Shown here: in pieces, positions 35,028-46,262 of the stretch
Numbering within the stretch: position 1 is the first letter of the stretch
Layout: each line of letters starts with the position of its first letter
Source: Coprinopsis marcescibilis
Taxonomy: Eukaryota > Basidiomycota > Agaricomycetes > Agaricales > Psathyrellaceae
Assembly: GCA_004369085.1 (NCBI GenBank)
Contig: ML210204.1
Location: 1 to 64,000, forward strand
Reading direction: 5' to 3'
Length of the DNA: 64,000 nucleotides
Notes under the pieces: model-generated
The model's database searches: none
What the model was told of the DNA's origin: nothing
The model's input: the letters and a program-made list of their open reading frames with translations, nothing else
Position numbers and translations under genes: made by a program

Positions 35028-35696
35028 TTCGGAGCAGTGAGGGGACTCGGAGCAATATGGCATGCCTGTTTGAAGCCATAGACTACTTCACGTTGACAAA
35101 GTTTCATGAACGATACTTAACAAAGAAATAATTTGAACTTGAATTGGACATGAATCATGAGTTCGAAGCGCACCTGAGCCAAGAAGAGCTCAGAGATTTG
35201 CCCTTGCTTGGTCTGGATGTTGTAGCACACCAAACGACTCGGATATTCAGTGTTCAAGCTTCTGCTGCTTCTGTCAACATGCCACCGGCCGCACCTGCGA
35301 CAACCGTCATTCCCGAAGAGGGACCCCAAATCTCAGCTAGACCTTATTCCGAGTACGTTATGGTAGTGTCCATACAGCCCGGGTCTTACTATGGCCTTGG
35401 AATTTATATTTCTGCGGACTGAGGGTCATTTTCAAACGGCGATATTACATGTGGACTTGCTGGCAATACTATTCCTTCCTCAGCACGCAAACTGAATGAC
35501 ATGTAACTCCGGCAATTCATATATTCAGTACACAGTAGGCCACGAGGATGATTGCACCGACGAATCCAGACGCTTTGCGTTATCTCGGGCTCACCTGAAA
35601 CAAACAGGCAATCACTGGCATCTCGCATACCTTCTGGTTCCTATCTGGGTCCATCATTCTTGCATCCCACCTTCTACTCCATCGGTCCTATTGCTC
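35028..35696. other. Intergenic between the two UstYa-type genes
   Basis: A 92-codon plus-strand frame (35144-35422) with a Pro/Ala-rich middle (VNMPPAAPATTVIPEEG) is the longest here. It has no signal peptide or motif and is not called as a gene. Confidence 0.4.
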
Positions 35697-36329
35697 ATGC
35701 CTCAGAAACTGCACAACGTTCTAGTCATAATCTGTGGGCTGGTTGCAACCATAGTCGTCCTATTGAGCTACAAACTACTCAGCGTCCCTGAGACCGAATA
35801 TGCAGGACCGCGACCTGACCCTTCTATTGTAGTTCGTAAGTCTTCTCACTTGTTCCCCCCCGCTGCATAGCTGACCCATATGATAGAGATGACCACAGCG
35901 GGGCCCGCCTTCATCTGGAACGTCGAATTCCCGTCCCCAGTCATCATGGACTTCCAAAACACCGTGAATTATCAACTTAACGGTTCAGTTGCCAATGCAC
36001 AATGGGAAGCCCTCTTCCCATCCACAGGAGGCCTGGTCTATCTGGGACCTGAGAAGCGGCCATTTATGCTTTCGACGTTTCACCAACTTCGTTGTCTCGA
36101 CATCATCCGTCGCAACTATGCTCTCGACGCAGAGAAGGGTCATAAAAACCCGACCTCTCAGACGCGCCACTGCATGAACTATCTGAGGCAAATGATATTG
36201 TGCCGGGGGGATTCTCGACTGGAGCGAGTAGTGGACCCTGAGGGAGCTCATGCAGTACAAGTGCGGGATTCACAGACCTGTAGAGATTGGCGAAGCCTCT
36301 ATTCCCAGGTTGAGAAGAACATCGCGTAG
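35697..36329 (+). CDS. UstYa-family (DUF3328) protein with altered HxxHC motifs
   Basis: Exons 35697-35835 and 35887-36329 give 193 residues. A membrane segment occupies about residues 6-24 (NVLVIICGLVATIVVLLSY). The first motif reads HQLRC (112-116), with Arg for the second His. The second reads QTRHC (138-142), with Gln for the first His. The surrounding residues (LDIIRRNYAL, MNYLRQMILC) and the C-terminal CRDWRSLYSQVEKN are typical for the family. Each motif therefore lacks one of its two histidines. It may be a non-catalytic partner of the intact neighbour, an enzyme with altered chemistry, or a degenerating copy. The intron position matches that of the first copy in being just after the membrane anchor. 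Confidence 0.8.
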
Positions 36330-36716
36330 AACGCCACCGTTTACAGTATGGCATTTCATGTAACATGTATGATGTATTCGTAATTTCGATCTAAATCCAA
36401 CCAGTCCTGAACGGTTTCAATCTAGTACTGGCGTGGTATGATCACATTCTCAAAACCCGACCGCCTCCCGAAAACCTCTACTGTCGAAATCTTCCAGTGA
36501 GGTAAAGGAAATGGTGATTTCCACTCAGTCGGTTTGACAAAATGGCCTGGTGACTTTTGGGCAATAGAACGAGGAACGAGGCCGATTTGTCGGATGTCAA
36601 CTCCATTTATTCTTCACACGTGGAATGCTTTTTATCAACCTGATACAGGGCAGCGTGGATATTCAGTCACTCTCAATAGTACTGGTACCAGAACCCTCAC
36701 CCCACTCTCTCTCGTC

Positions 36717-37702
36717 ATGGCATACCGCAAGTTGGAACAAATGAATCTTACCAGCGAGCATCTCCCACTTTTCGATGGCAACGACTCATATGATGACCAC
36801 TCAGAAGAAACGAAAAGTAAGCATTCGCAAAACCAGGAGGCTAGCGCTGATGCATTGCCCCATTGTAGCGCCGTTGTCGCGTGCCCCTATGAAAACTCAT
36901 CCCAGCACTGACGGTCGAAAGACAGTGATTGTTGCAAGCCTCGTGGCTTTTTTGTGCATGTTGGTCAACTTGGGCTTGCTTCTCGTATGGCAGAAGTTTT
37001 CTGTCCCACCTAAGCAGAATGTTATATTCTCCGAGTACCAGGGTCTAGAGATCGCCAATTCTTATGTCAACCTGGACACCACCGTCTACGACATACCACG
37101 AGTGCCCCCTAAACCCATCGCCAACTACCCTTTGGTAGTCTCTCGTGTTAACTGGCACGAACCAAAGCGGGTCTACATAGACAGCTCAAGTTGGATGTCG
37201 GCGCTTGGCCTCATCTACCCCGAAGAGCACGGAATAAGCATCAAGCACCGCGTTAGTACCAATTCTATCTCTCGCCCTTTGAGGCCCCGCTGATGGTTCT
37301 TCGTTGTTTTAGCATTCCACGATCATGCAATTTCGTGCCCTCGACTATGGAATGGAGAGGTGCACTATCGTATTCTCACTTCCATCGCATTACACACTCA
37401 GCCAGGGGGACCCACCGAAACACTCGGAATACCTCAATTCGTCGATCATTGATGTCTGGAAGCTCAAGGCACCTTCTAGACTCGACCCTCTTACCGTGTC
37501 CTGGGTTTCCCGTCCAGCGCGGGATGACCGAATGTTCTCATTTACGATACTTCCCAATGTCACCTCTTATGAAAGCCCTGAGTTCTTTTGCAGAAGCGGC
37601 AGCCTCCACAGCTTCGAGTTTGACTGTGCAGACGATTCGTCGGAGGGCACATGCTTACTCGAGTTCAAACAAGACACTCATGATCCACAGCTGGGTATGT
37701 GA
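36717..37702 (+). CDS. Single-pass membrane protein of unknown function
   Basis: Exons 36717-36816, 36869-37251 and 37313-37702 give 290 residues. A polar, acidic head (LPLFDGNDSYDDHSEET) is followed by a membrane helix (VIVASLVAFLCMLVNLGLLLVW). The luminal or extracellular part contains NYPLVVSRVN, a YPE segment, the block IMQFRALDYGMERCTIVFSL, and a C-terminal region with spaced cysteines (FCRSGSL, FDCADDSSEGTC) ending LGM. The layout resembles a lineage-specific Agaricomycete membrane protein family, but I cannot name it with certainty. The last exon ends at an in-frame TGA that overlaps a possible gtatgt donor, so a short additional 3' exon is possible. It follows the UstYa pair in the same direction. 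Confidence 0.65.
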
Positions 37703-38637
37703 TTTCATAGGCCTTCGGTCCTGACGTGCCAGTTGGCTGATGAATCTTCGAAGCATTCTTCATCCGTCAAAAGTCTTCAATTTAGCCTCTAGCAATATTA
37801 ATATCAAATCTACAAGATACATCAAATGAATCTCATGTGTACAATAATGTAATAGTTGATTATGATCATGTATACTCCTGTTGTATCTCAAATGAACATC
37901 TACTCTCAATCTTGCGCCCACCTAGAATTAGCGCCCAACCTCGGATCATCAAAGTTGAAATATGTACACACCGTCGCAACGTGACATGCCTATCACAAGC
38001 TCCGCATACCTTTAGGTAAAGATAACAATGGACTTGGAAGCGCACACACAATCCGGCTAGTTTCTGTGCGTGTGTGCTTTAACACAGAAATACTTTCTAC
38101 AGGCCGAAGGTAATCTCCGCCGCAGGTATCTCCACATCCTGGCCCTTCTTTCTCTTTTGCGTTTACCAATTCGCTTCTACAATGCTCCTGATGTGGATAT
38201 GGATCCGAACCGCTGCTGTCAGCGTCTTGCATTCGTATATCACCTGGTTCAAGGCGCCGCCTACCATCTAGAATAAATCAGGCAAAAAGGCTGTATATCA
38301 TGGTCTCCGATGGAGCTTGAGCTGTACAAGGCAAGGGCAAGCTTTGTTAAGCTAAGCAGTGGTCATTTAAAGTATGGGAGTGGTTGAAGTACACAGGTCG
38401 ACCGTGACGGTTGGTCGACTTTGGGCCTTTCTTCCATTAACCCGCGAAAATCCTTTTTTGTTCTTTCTGTTTTCTACGAGTCCCCCGAGCCACACAAGTC
38501 AAGCTTGAGCCTCGACAGAAATACTAGCAGGTTGTCATGCGTCAGGTACTAGTACATGGCTAAGTAGCTGCTCAGAGGTAACCGTATGGCAGAAAGAAAT
38601 AAGAGCGATGGCTCTTTGATGGGCAGGCAAATATTCG
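37703..38637. other. Intergenic between convergent genes
   Basis: About 0.9 kb between the plus-strand membrane protein and the minus-strand P450, holding both 3' ends. No gene is supported. Confidence 0.5.
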
Positions 38638-40940
38638 TCACTTCAACCTTGTAACCTTCAGGGATACGGAGGTACTCTTCTCGCTTTCTATCTTCGGCCT
38701 GAGTAGCAATGCCTTGGTGGAAACGATGGGGGTGTCTGGCCCGTCTGGAAACTCAAAAGAAAAGTTTCTTATGAGCACGGACAGTGTGGCCTTAGTCGCG
38801 TAGTTAGGTATACACGATCAGATACAGCAGAGACCAGCGAGAAGGACATACACACCTTGAAGTTTGTCAAAGCAAAATTGCGACCAATACAGATCCTTGG
38901 ACCGTCTCCGAAAGAGAGCAGATGGTGGTGACCTTGAACGCCCCTTGCCCCAGACGGTAGTTCGTGGCCAAGCCACCTTTCAGGCTTAAATTCAGCAGCG
39001 TCTGGGCCCCAAATATCTTCTGACCGATTGATGTGACCGATGGGACAATATACAGAGGTACCTTTGGCGATGACTAGCTCGGAAACGGTGACACCGGCGG
39101 CTGTCCTTATAGGCGCCCCAAGAGGGACTATATCGTCCTTTACTGCCTAATAACGGTTCAGCAAGATCAAGAATAGCGGCTTAATATGGGTACCTACCGT
39201 TCTCAGAAGATGTGGAACTGGGGAGTGAAGCCTCATGGTCTCGAGTGAAACAGCGTTCATGTAAGGCAGGTAGAGATTAAGCTGCTCCCAACTGAGGTCC
39301 GTGTCAGGGAGCTGGGAAAGTTCCTCGCGTAAGCGCCGTTGTACATCTTGGTTTCGGCTGAGTTCAATCAAGGCCCACTAGCGCCCAAAGTGATCAGATA
39401 TATCCCGCTCATGGTCAGTAGCTGCGGTGTGAGGCTCTTACAGTCATAGTGACTGCACAACACAGATAAGCGGTCATCTTGCAGTGTCGAGATATAACGT
39501 ACTGGAGGTGGTTTCATATCCTGCGATAAGAAGAGTATTCTGAGGAGATAGATTGAGCCAAAGGATCCCCGTCGATCAGATCAACCTACCATCTGGATTA
39601 TATTGAGCTTCAACACATTTAAAGAGTATAATACCAACACTTGCCTGTGCCATTACCTCGTCGGAGGACATCGTTAGTCCGGACAAGGCTCTTTCCGACT
39701 TAACTAAAGATCATGATTACCATTAGTACTATTGCAAGATTCTCGAAACGTGAAAAAGTATAACTGACTGAGAAGCCCAATCATAGATTTCTCGGCCTGT
39801 TTGTCTGGCGAGAGAGACAGCTCTTTTCTTGTCCTCTCCAATAGCTCATCAGCGATAGCCCTCATCGAGTGTTTCATACTCTTCAGCATCCTATTTGACT
39901 CGGTCGGAACATGAGTGAGAAGTGGAAAAACCGGACTGAGGAAAAAGAGAGCCCGTGATATAAAGCCAGAGTGCTCTGGACTTTCGAAGCTTTCGAAGAC
40001 ATCCACAGCCGGGGGACGGTTCCCATTCAGACAACCAAAATCGTATCCAAATCCCGCAATGCCTAAGTTATCGAAACTATGTCACTGTCGTAAGTGTTCG
40101 CCTCATATAGCTGAGATAACGGTAGGTATCACTCACGCTACGCCATTCATCCTGTTCGCCATGGGTAACTTGTAAGTTACTATGGCCGAGTTACTGCGGA
40201 GATGCGGACGCTCACCATTTCTGTACCTCGATTGTTGCGTCTCCGGATTCAAGCAATGCTTCCCACGAAGTCTTGACCTAGACCCAACCAAATATGTCAC
40301 AAGCCGCACGAAATGCGATAGAGCTCGTAAAAGCCACTCACCTTGTATGCTGAGTCATAAAGCACATTCAGATATCCCTTGATGGCGACATTGCTGAAAG
40401 CTGGTGTTAAGGCTTTCCGCAATCTATGGGCGCAGTCATGGTCAGCTTTCAAGAATTAGGAATTCAGAATGGAGTGTTTACCTGCGGTGATCATCCTCTT
40501 CAGATGACAGGATACCCCTACCGAACTGATTACTTGTAAGCGGGGCCGGGTATCGATAAGAAGTTGACACCCACGAGAAGGTCGAAGATGTTCTTGACAA
40601 ATGGCATCCCCTGGTAGGTATAGGTGTCCTTGGATAAGAAGTGACTTGCTGCTTTGACATCGCTGAGGACAATGCTTCGAGCTCCAAAGGCCATCGGCAG
40701 ACTAAACATGGTCCCATGCTCGCGAACCCATTTATCGTATAGAGAAACGGGCTCTGTGCTTTGAGTCAGCTCCGCGAATGCGCCGAAGATTACGCTGTAG
40801 CTCGTGGGTCCATTGAGTCTGGTTGTCCTGAGTCCACTAGACCGATGCTTGACAACGAGGGAAGTAGCCAGAAGGATGAAGAGGGATAGGGCAATTGCAT
40901 CAGTGACTCGCAAGCCCTGAAGCAGCGTATATACTGCCAT
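38638..40940 (-). CDS. Cytochrome P450 monooxygenase
   Basis: Twelve exons (40940-40575, 40525-40482, 40423-40342, 40277-40216, 40151-40137, 40076-39769, 39703-39645, 39539-39503, 39452-39442, 39377-39198, 39146-38856, 38790-38638) give 535 residues, the normal P450 length. An N-terminal anchor (VTDAIALSLFILLATSLVV) is followed by the LLFGRGILSSEEDDHRR entry, the I-helix AGYETTS, the K-helix ETMR, the PERF-type FKPERW, and the heme-binding FGDGPRICIGRNFA with its Cys ligand. Two exons are only 15 and 11 nt. The intron after exon 7 uses a GC donor (gcaagt), chosen because it joins VMAQ to NTLLIAGYETTS in frame. All key residues are present. Its substrate is unknown; the closeness to the UstYa pair suggests tailoring of the same product. 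Confidence 0.88.
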
Positions 40941-41758
40941 GCGGGAGAAAAGAGAACCAACGAGGCCGAAGGGAAAGTTCTTGTTTGAACGCAACAGCTT
41001 TTAAGTCTTCTCTGTCAATGTGGTGTTTGTCATACGTATATGCAAACTTACCCGGTTTTCTGAGAAATACTAAATGGCAATGAATATCAAACTCGTGAGT
41101 GCAGCTGCCTGAACCTTCAACCTGCGACGCGCAGGTTGTATGTTGTAGACGTTCGGGACTCGGTCAATCAAATGACCTTGGTTTAATCTACTGAAGAAGC
41201 TGAGTCCAATGGTCGGCGACACCTTGGTAGTGACCTGCTAGTTGAAGCTAGTTCCACTCGCCCCCGTATGTCGCTGCTGCGGGCTGTCATTGCAAGTGTT
41301 AAGCCAGCCCCCACGGCTTGACGTAATTCTGGCTTAAGGAGTCTGGGCATGTGGAAAAGACACAGGTCCTTCAGCTTTGAGAATCTCCTATGAAAGGCGT
41401 AAAATGAAGGACCACGCAGACGGTCTTCTGAGAATCTGCAGGTGTGAAGAAAGCAGATTATTAAAAGATATACAGTACCTGCTGAAATTGAATGATCTGT
41501 AAAATGGTTCAACAAAGCGTGATATCGTCAGCTCTGGTGAGGCTAGAGAGCCTGAGATAACTGCAGATTTCACTGTTACCGTTTCTTCAATCACAGGTTG
41601 TGTGCGTGACAAATGTGCGGTACGCCGGGTTCGAACCAGCGATGAAAGGTGGTCATACAAATAAAGAACAACACAGGTGTTACAGATGCCCAGCGAGTTC
41701 CTACAACGACGACAACAACATACTATAGTCTGACGACGACGGACGCTCCATTACTAGA
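40941..41758. other. Divergent promoter region of the P450 and SH3-RA genes
   Basis: No gene is seen in these 0.8 kb. A tRNA-like GGTTCGAACC near 41630 was examined and rejected. The region separates the putative peptide cluster from housekeeping genes. Confidence 0.5.
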
Positions 41759-44700
41759 ATGGCGCGATCAGTTGTGCGTCAGGATACCTATGATTTACGA
41801 GAACAAATTCTCGGCGACGACCACCATATTCATGCACACGCGGACGCTGTGAACCACTATGGGACCGACGACGAGGAGCATTCCGTCCTGGAGGATGATT
41901 CCGACGGCGAGGACCAGGACGACTACATGGATGATGACGACGACGGCTCATCCTCTCTTTCTATCCCCAACGAATCCATCGACTTTGACCTCGTCTACGC
42001 TTTTCACAGTTTTGCGGCAACCGTCGACGGCCAGGCTAATGTTGTCAAGGGAGACAGCCTCTTCCTTATGGACGACAGTAACAGCTACTGGTGGCTGGTG
42101 CGTGTTTTGAAGACCCAAGAAGTTGGTTACATACCGGCAGAGAACATCGAAACTCCATTCGAGCGGCTCGCGCGCCTAAACAAGCACAGAAATGTCGATG
42201 TATGTGCTTTGTTATTCGTTTGTGAAAGGGGGTTGACCAAATGATTGTAGTTGGCTTCCGCGACACAGCAAGAGCTACAGGACGGCCTCAATGCATCCCA
42301 AGACCGCCTTAGAAACAACCTCGCACCATCGCCGCGTGGACGGAAACCAAAGGGCATCCGATTTACGCCAACCCTCTCTGTCCATCGCTATCTTCCAGCG
42401 GTATGGAAAGAAGATGAGATGAGTGACGAGGAGGACGTGGAGTGGGATGATGAGGGATATGAAGACGAGGATGAAGAGCTGGCTCTCGAGCAGATGCAGC
42501 GTAGGCGGGAGGAAGAGGCCAATCAGGCCTTGAATGCGATGGAACCTGAAGACCCAATGAAATGGGATGATAAGGCCGCAGCAGCGCGCCAGCAGCAGCC
42601 ACAGCAACAAATCCGAAGCAATATACCAGAAGCATTGCTTCCAGGCGCCATGCGGGAGCAACAGCAGCAGGCCGCACTTCGAGCTCAGCAGCAGCAACAG
42701 CAACAACTGGAGTTGCAAAGGGAGGAGGCCTTACGGCAACAGCAGATGCAGCAGCAACAGATGGATCAACAGCAGACTCTTCAACGGCAACAGCAAAGTC
42801 AGTTCGCAGAAGACTCTGCTCAACGTATCGATCCACTGGACGCAACCGAAACACGGAAACTGACAGTGACTCCCACCATTGCGAGAGAAGACGACCGAGG
42901 CGTCAGCCAGCCCCTTATGCCCAGTGCCATCATCAACCAACAACAGGATGAAGAACGGGCCAAGCGACTGCGAGACGAAGAAGAAGACGCTCGGAAGAGG
43001 GCGAAAGGCAAGGACAAGACAGCAGTAGCAGTCAGTTCTGCATCACCCACGCCAGCTGCAAGGCCCAGCAAATTGCGCAAGGAGCCATCAAAGGAGAAGG
43101 AGGATGAAGATGGCAAGAAGAAGAAAAAGTCTGGTGGGATCTTCGGTATCTTCAGAGGCAAGAGCAGCAAGAAACCGGACAACGCATCCATGACATCTTT
43201 GGATAGCGGAGACATGAATGGCAGCGGCTCGGACGAGTCTTCGCGAATTGGGACATCCAGAGTTGGACCTACCGGCGGTGCTCTCTCTCCAACAAGCACC
43301 ATCGCCCTGCAGCAGCAACAATCGTTCCGAATCAATGAATCCCCACAAGCCTCCGCGACTCAAACCGACCCCAGCACACCTGAGCGACCCTCATACTCCT
43401 CATCGCTTCGGCAGAGGGACCAACAACATCAGGCACTGTATCAACAATACCTCAACCGTTCACCTTCGTCTCCGCCAGAGGCGCAGCCCAGTTATGCCCT
43501 CCAATCGGCGTCATTCGTCATTCCTCCGACGTCTTCCAGCAGTAGCTCCGGTCTTGGTCCGCCGGTCTCACGTCCCAGACCCGGCTCCCTCATCTTGACC
43601 CCGGCAGGCCTGGAAGGACCTACGGTTCCAGACCTCAGCGTCATTCGCGTCTTTGCAGGCGACAATCTCCAAACTGAAGCCACGTTCAAAACAGTTCTCC
43701 TCAACTCGAACACCTCTTCCTCAGACTTGGTCCGACAAGCCATCCAACGATTCAGACTCCCAGCTGGCGAAGACGCGGATGACTACTATCTCACCATCAA
43801 GCGAGTGGAAGGTGGGACATCAGCCGTTCTTCTCCCTGAAGAGCATCCACTGGCCGTATTCGAGAACTTGGTCGCGGAAACGATGGAACTTCCCAAGGTG
43901 AAGAGGAGCAGTGTGGGAAGCATCAGCTCTGTCTCAAGCGACCTCTCCATGCACCCAGCCATTAGCAAGTTGCCCATGAACGACTTTTCGGACGACTCTG
44001 CGGTCAAGTTTTATCTCAACAGGCGAGGAGATAACAACGAGGATAACTTCGGAGGGCAAGGAGGGGATGACACGCTCATTGCGGATACCTCGTTGGCGGA
44101 GTCGACGGACAGCACCACCTCCAGCAGGTCGCAGTACCTCACAGTCAACGTCGCAGGAGCAAATGTCACCGCTGAAAGGTTCACGTCACCTTCGTTCCGC
44201 TTTGCGTTGCAGCTCGTAATCTATCCGGAGGATCTGCCGGATGACATGGTCTTCCATCCTACAACCGAAGCCATCGTTTTCAAGGACTCCCTAAGCAATG
44301 CCACTAGTCCAACATCTCCCAGCATATCAGCCCAGTTCCGCCGCAAGGTCTTCATGTTCCCTAAAAACGTTACTGTAGCGGAGGTGATCGAACTAGGCTT
44401 GGAGCGCTTTGGTATTCTTGAAGGTGTGGTGGACGGTGGTGATGAGGTCGAGGACAAGTTTACAAAGAGAAGGAGTAGCAATCGGGTTCGATATGGTCTT
44501 GTTTGTGATACTGGTGACGGTCGTGGTGCGTCCTGCTGTCAGCTAACAAGATTTTTATTAACTAACTTCTCTTTAGAACGAGAGCTGCCACCCTCGACTA
44601 AGGTGACTGATGCATACCCTCGCCCACCAGTTTATCGGAATGCAGAACGACACATCACTGGAAAGCGTCGTTCCCTCGATGCTGGTCATCTTTTGGGCTC

Positions 44701-45841
44701 GCTGGACGACGTGCATCCGAACGACCCTGTATTTATTCTCCGTCGTGCAGTTTCATATCGCACCTCCACCTCCCGGCATAGGACCTCGGCACCTCTTGAC
44801 GAGATCGCTTTGGCCAACTTCCACAGGGAATCAGCCTCCATCCACTCACAGTCTGACGCCAGCAGCCCCATAGAATCTGCAGGTCTCAAGCAACCTTCAA
44901 GACAAGAGATTATTGCTGCTCAGCGTGCAGCTACGCGAGCGAACCAGCGCGCTCTTTTGTCGGCCCAGTCAAACTCCGTGCGAGGAATGGATGTTCTTCT
45001 CCCGGGCAACGCCGTCCTCCGAAGTTCTCGTTATGATGCCAACGACAGAATGCGTTATTCTTATGTCGAACCTGATGGTGAGACATACGATATTAGCGAT
45101 ATCGTTGAGGAGGAGTGGAGGGAGAGTAATTCGCCGACGAGGGGAGACTTGTTGGAGGGTGTCCTTGCTCAGAAGGATGCGCTTGGCGACAAGTTGGATC
45201 GTGTCCTGAACAAGATCAAGCAGGAGAAAGGGAAAGAGCGGGATGGTCTTGTTCCGTCCGCTAGTCGGAACTCGACCGCCCGTTCAATCTCACCTTCTGA
45301 ATACTCTGATGATGGGGAAGGAAACTCGCGGGCAGTTACTCCTGGGTCTGCTGGGTTCAATTCGAAGATGCCCAGCGGGAACAACAACACCTCAACGCGT
45401 TCAGCTCCTGCAGTCTCGCCAACCAGTCGTCGCAACCCTTCCATCGCCTCTGTCATGTCGGATGCTTCTGGTTATGCTACAGCAACATCGGTTGCTACTA
45501 TCACCAACAACAAACCCAGCAAGCCAAGCGAGCAGAAACCGCTGGTGCTGCCGAAGGACGACTTCGGTATCTCGCACATGATGGCCATTATCGACTACAA
45601 ATCTTCGAGGCCCAAAAAGCCGAGCCCGCCACCAGACCCAGTGGACAAACTCCTGTTTGGCGTGCCAATGGATTTGGAATCGCTGCACCCGCAAGTTCGG
45701 GAGATTTATGCCTCTAGTTTCAAGCAGCTTGAGGAAATAGACAAGGTATGCCTCACTCTTTCACCTCGTGGCTCCTTTAATGACTCTTCTTTTCAATAGA
45801 TGCTTGACAATTGTATTCGGCCATCAGTTTCTGCCTTTTAA
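41759..45841 (+). CDS. SH3 and RA (Ras-association-like) domain scaffold protein
   Basis: Exons 41759-42199, 42251-44525, 44577-45745 and a short last exon 45800-45841 give 1,308 residues. After an acidic head, an SH3 domain (about 77-135) reads VYAFHSFAATVDGQ, then WWLVRV and VGYIPAENIETPFERLARLN. A Gln-rich, charged segment follows (about 260-340, long QQQ runs), then a basic/Ser-rich stretch. A ubiquitin-like RA-type domain lies near 605-690 (LSVIRVFAGDNLQTEATFKTV). A long Ser-rich tail ends in PLVLPKDDFGISHM and EIYASSFKQLEEIDK. The SH3 block with ERLARLNKHRN is typical of fungal cell-polarity scaffolds of the Bud14/Tea4 kind; this is family resemblance, not proof. The last exon is the least certain part. 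Confidence 0.7.
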
Positions 45842-46212
45842 TTTATCGCATAGAATCGGCCACCTGGTGTCGTTGTCGTGATCATGTACGTTCTACGCTC
45901 TCTTTGCATCGTTCGATTTTCTTCAGTGTCATTTATGTTTAGATACCCCCGATATATATTGCCTAATGTATTAACCGTTCTTCGGATGTGACTCAATCAT
46001 GGACGCGATGCCAGTCATATCAACAGTGCGGGAGTAGATGCTTATGATGCTCCCACGCAGAACCCCGCCCTTTCCTAAACAGGATATTCGTCGGTACCGA
46101 CGCATCGGCTTCCGGGCACAATAATGATGCCTTGCAGGTTTAGAATCAGATCGCATATCGTGATTTATGGATTTCTAGATTTTGTGTCACGTTGTCACGC
46201 GGCACGCGAAGG

Positions 46213-46219
46213 TATAAAA
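46213..46219 (+). promoter_or_regulatory. TATA box of the ankyrin-repeat gene
   Basis: TATAAAA 44 bp upstream of the ATG at 46263, implying a very short leader. Confidence 0.45.
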
Positions 46220-46262
46220 GGAGCCAAGGTTTTGCCCTTTCTCGTTCCCTAAGTTGTGAACA

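Noticed and set aside
35144..35422. 92-codon frame as a second peptide precursor candidate
   Set aside because: No signal peptide, no repeats and no splice or promoter evidence.
41560..41650. tRNA-like sequence around GGTTCGAACC
   Set aside because: A T-loop-like word and a possible D-stem (TCAC/GTGA) exist, but the T-stem has a mismatch and the distance between D- and T-arms is too short for an anticodon arm.
42600..42800. CAG-rich tract as a separate repeat element
   Set aside because: It is coding polyglutamine inside the SH3-RA protein, with CAG/CAA mixing expected for a normal low-complexity domain.
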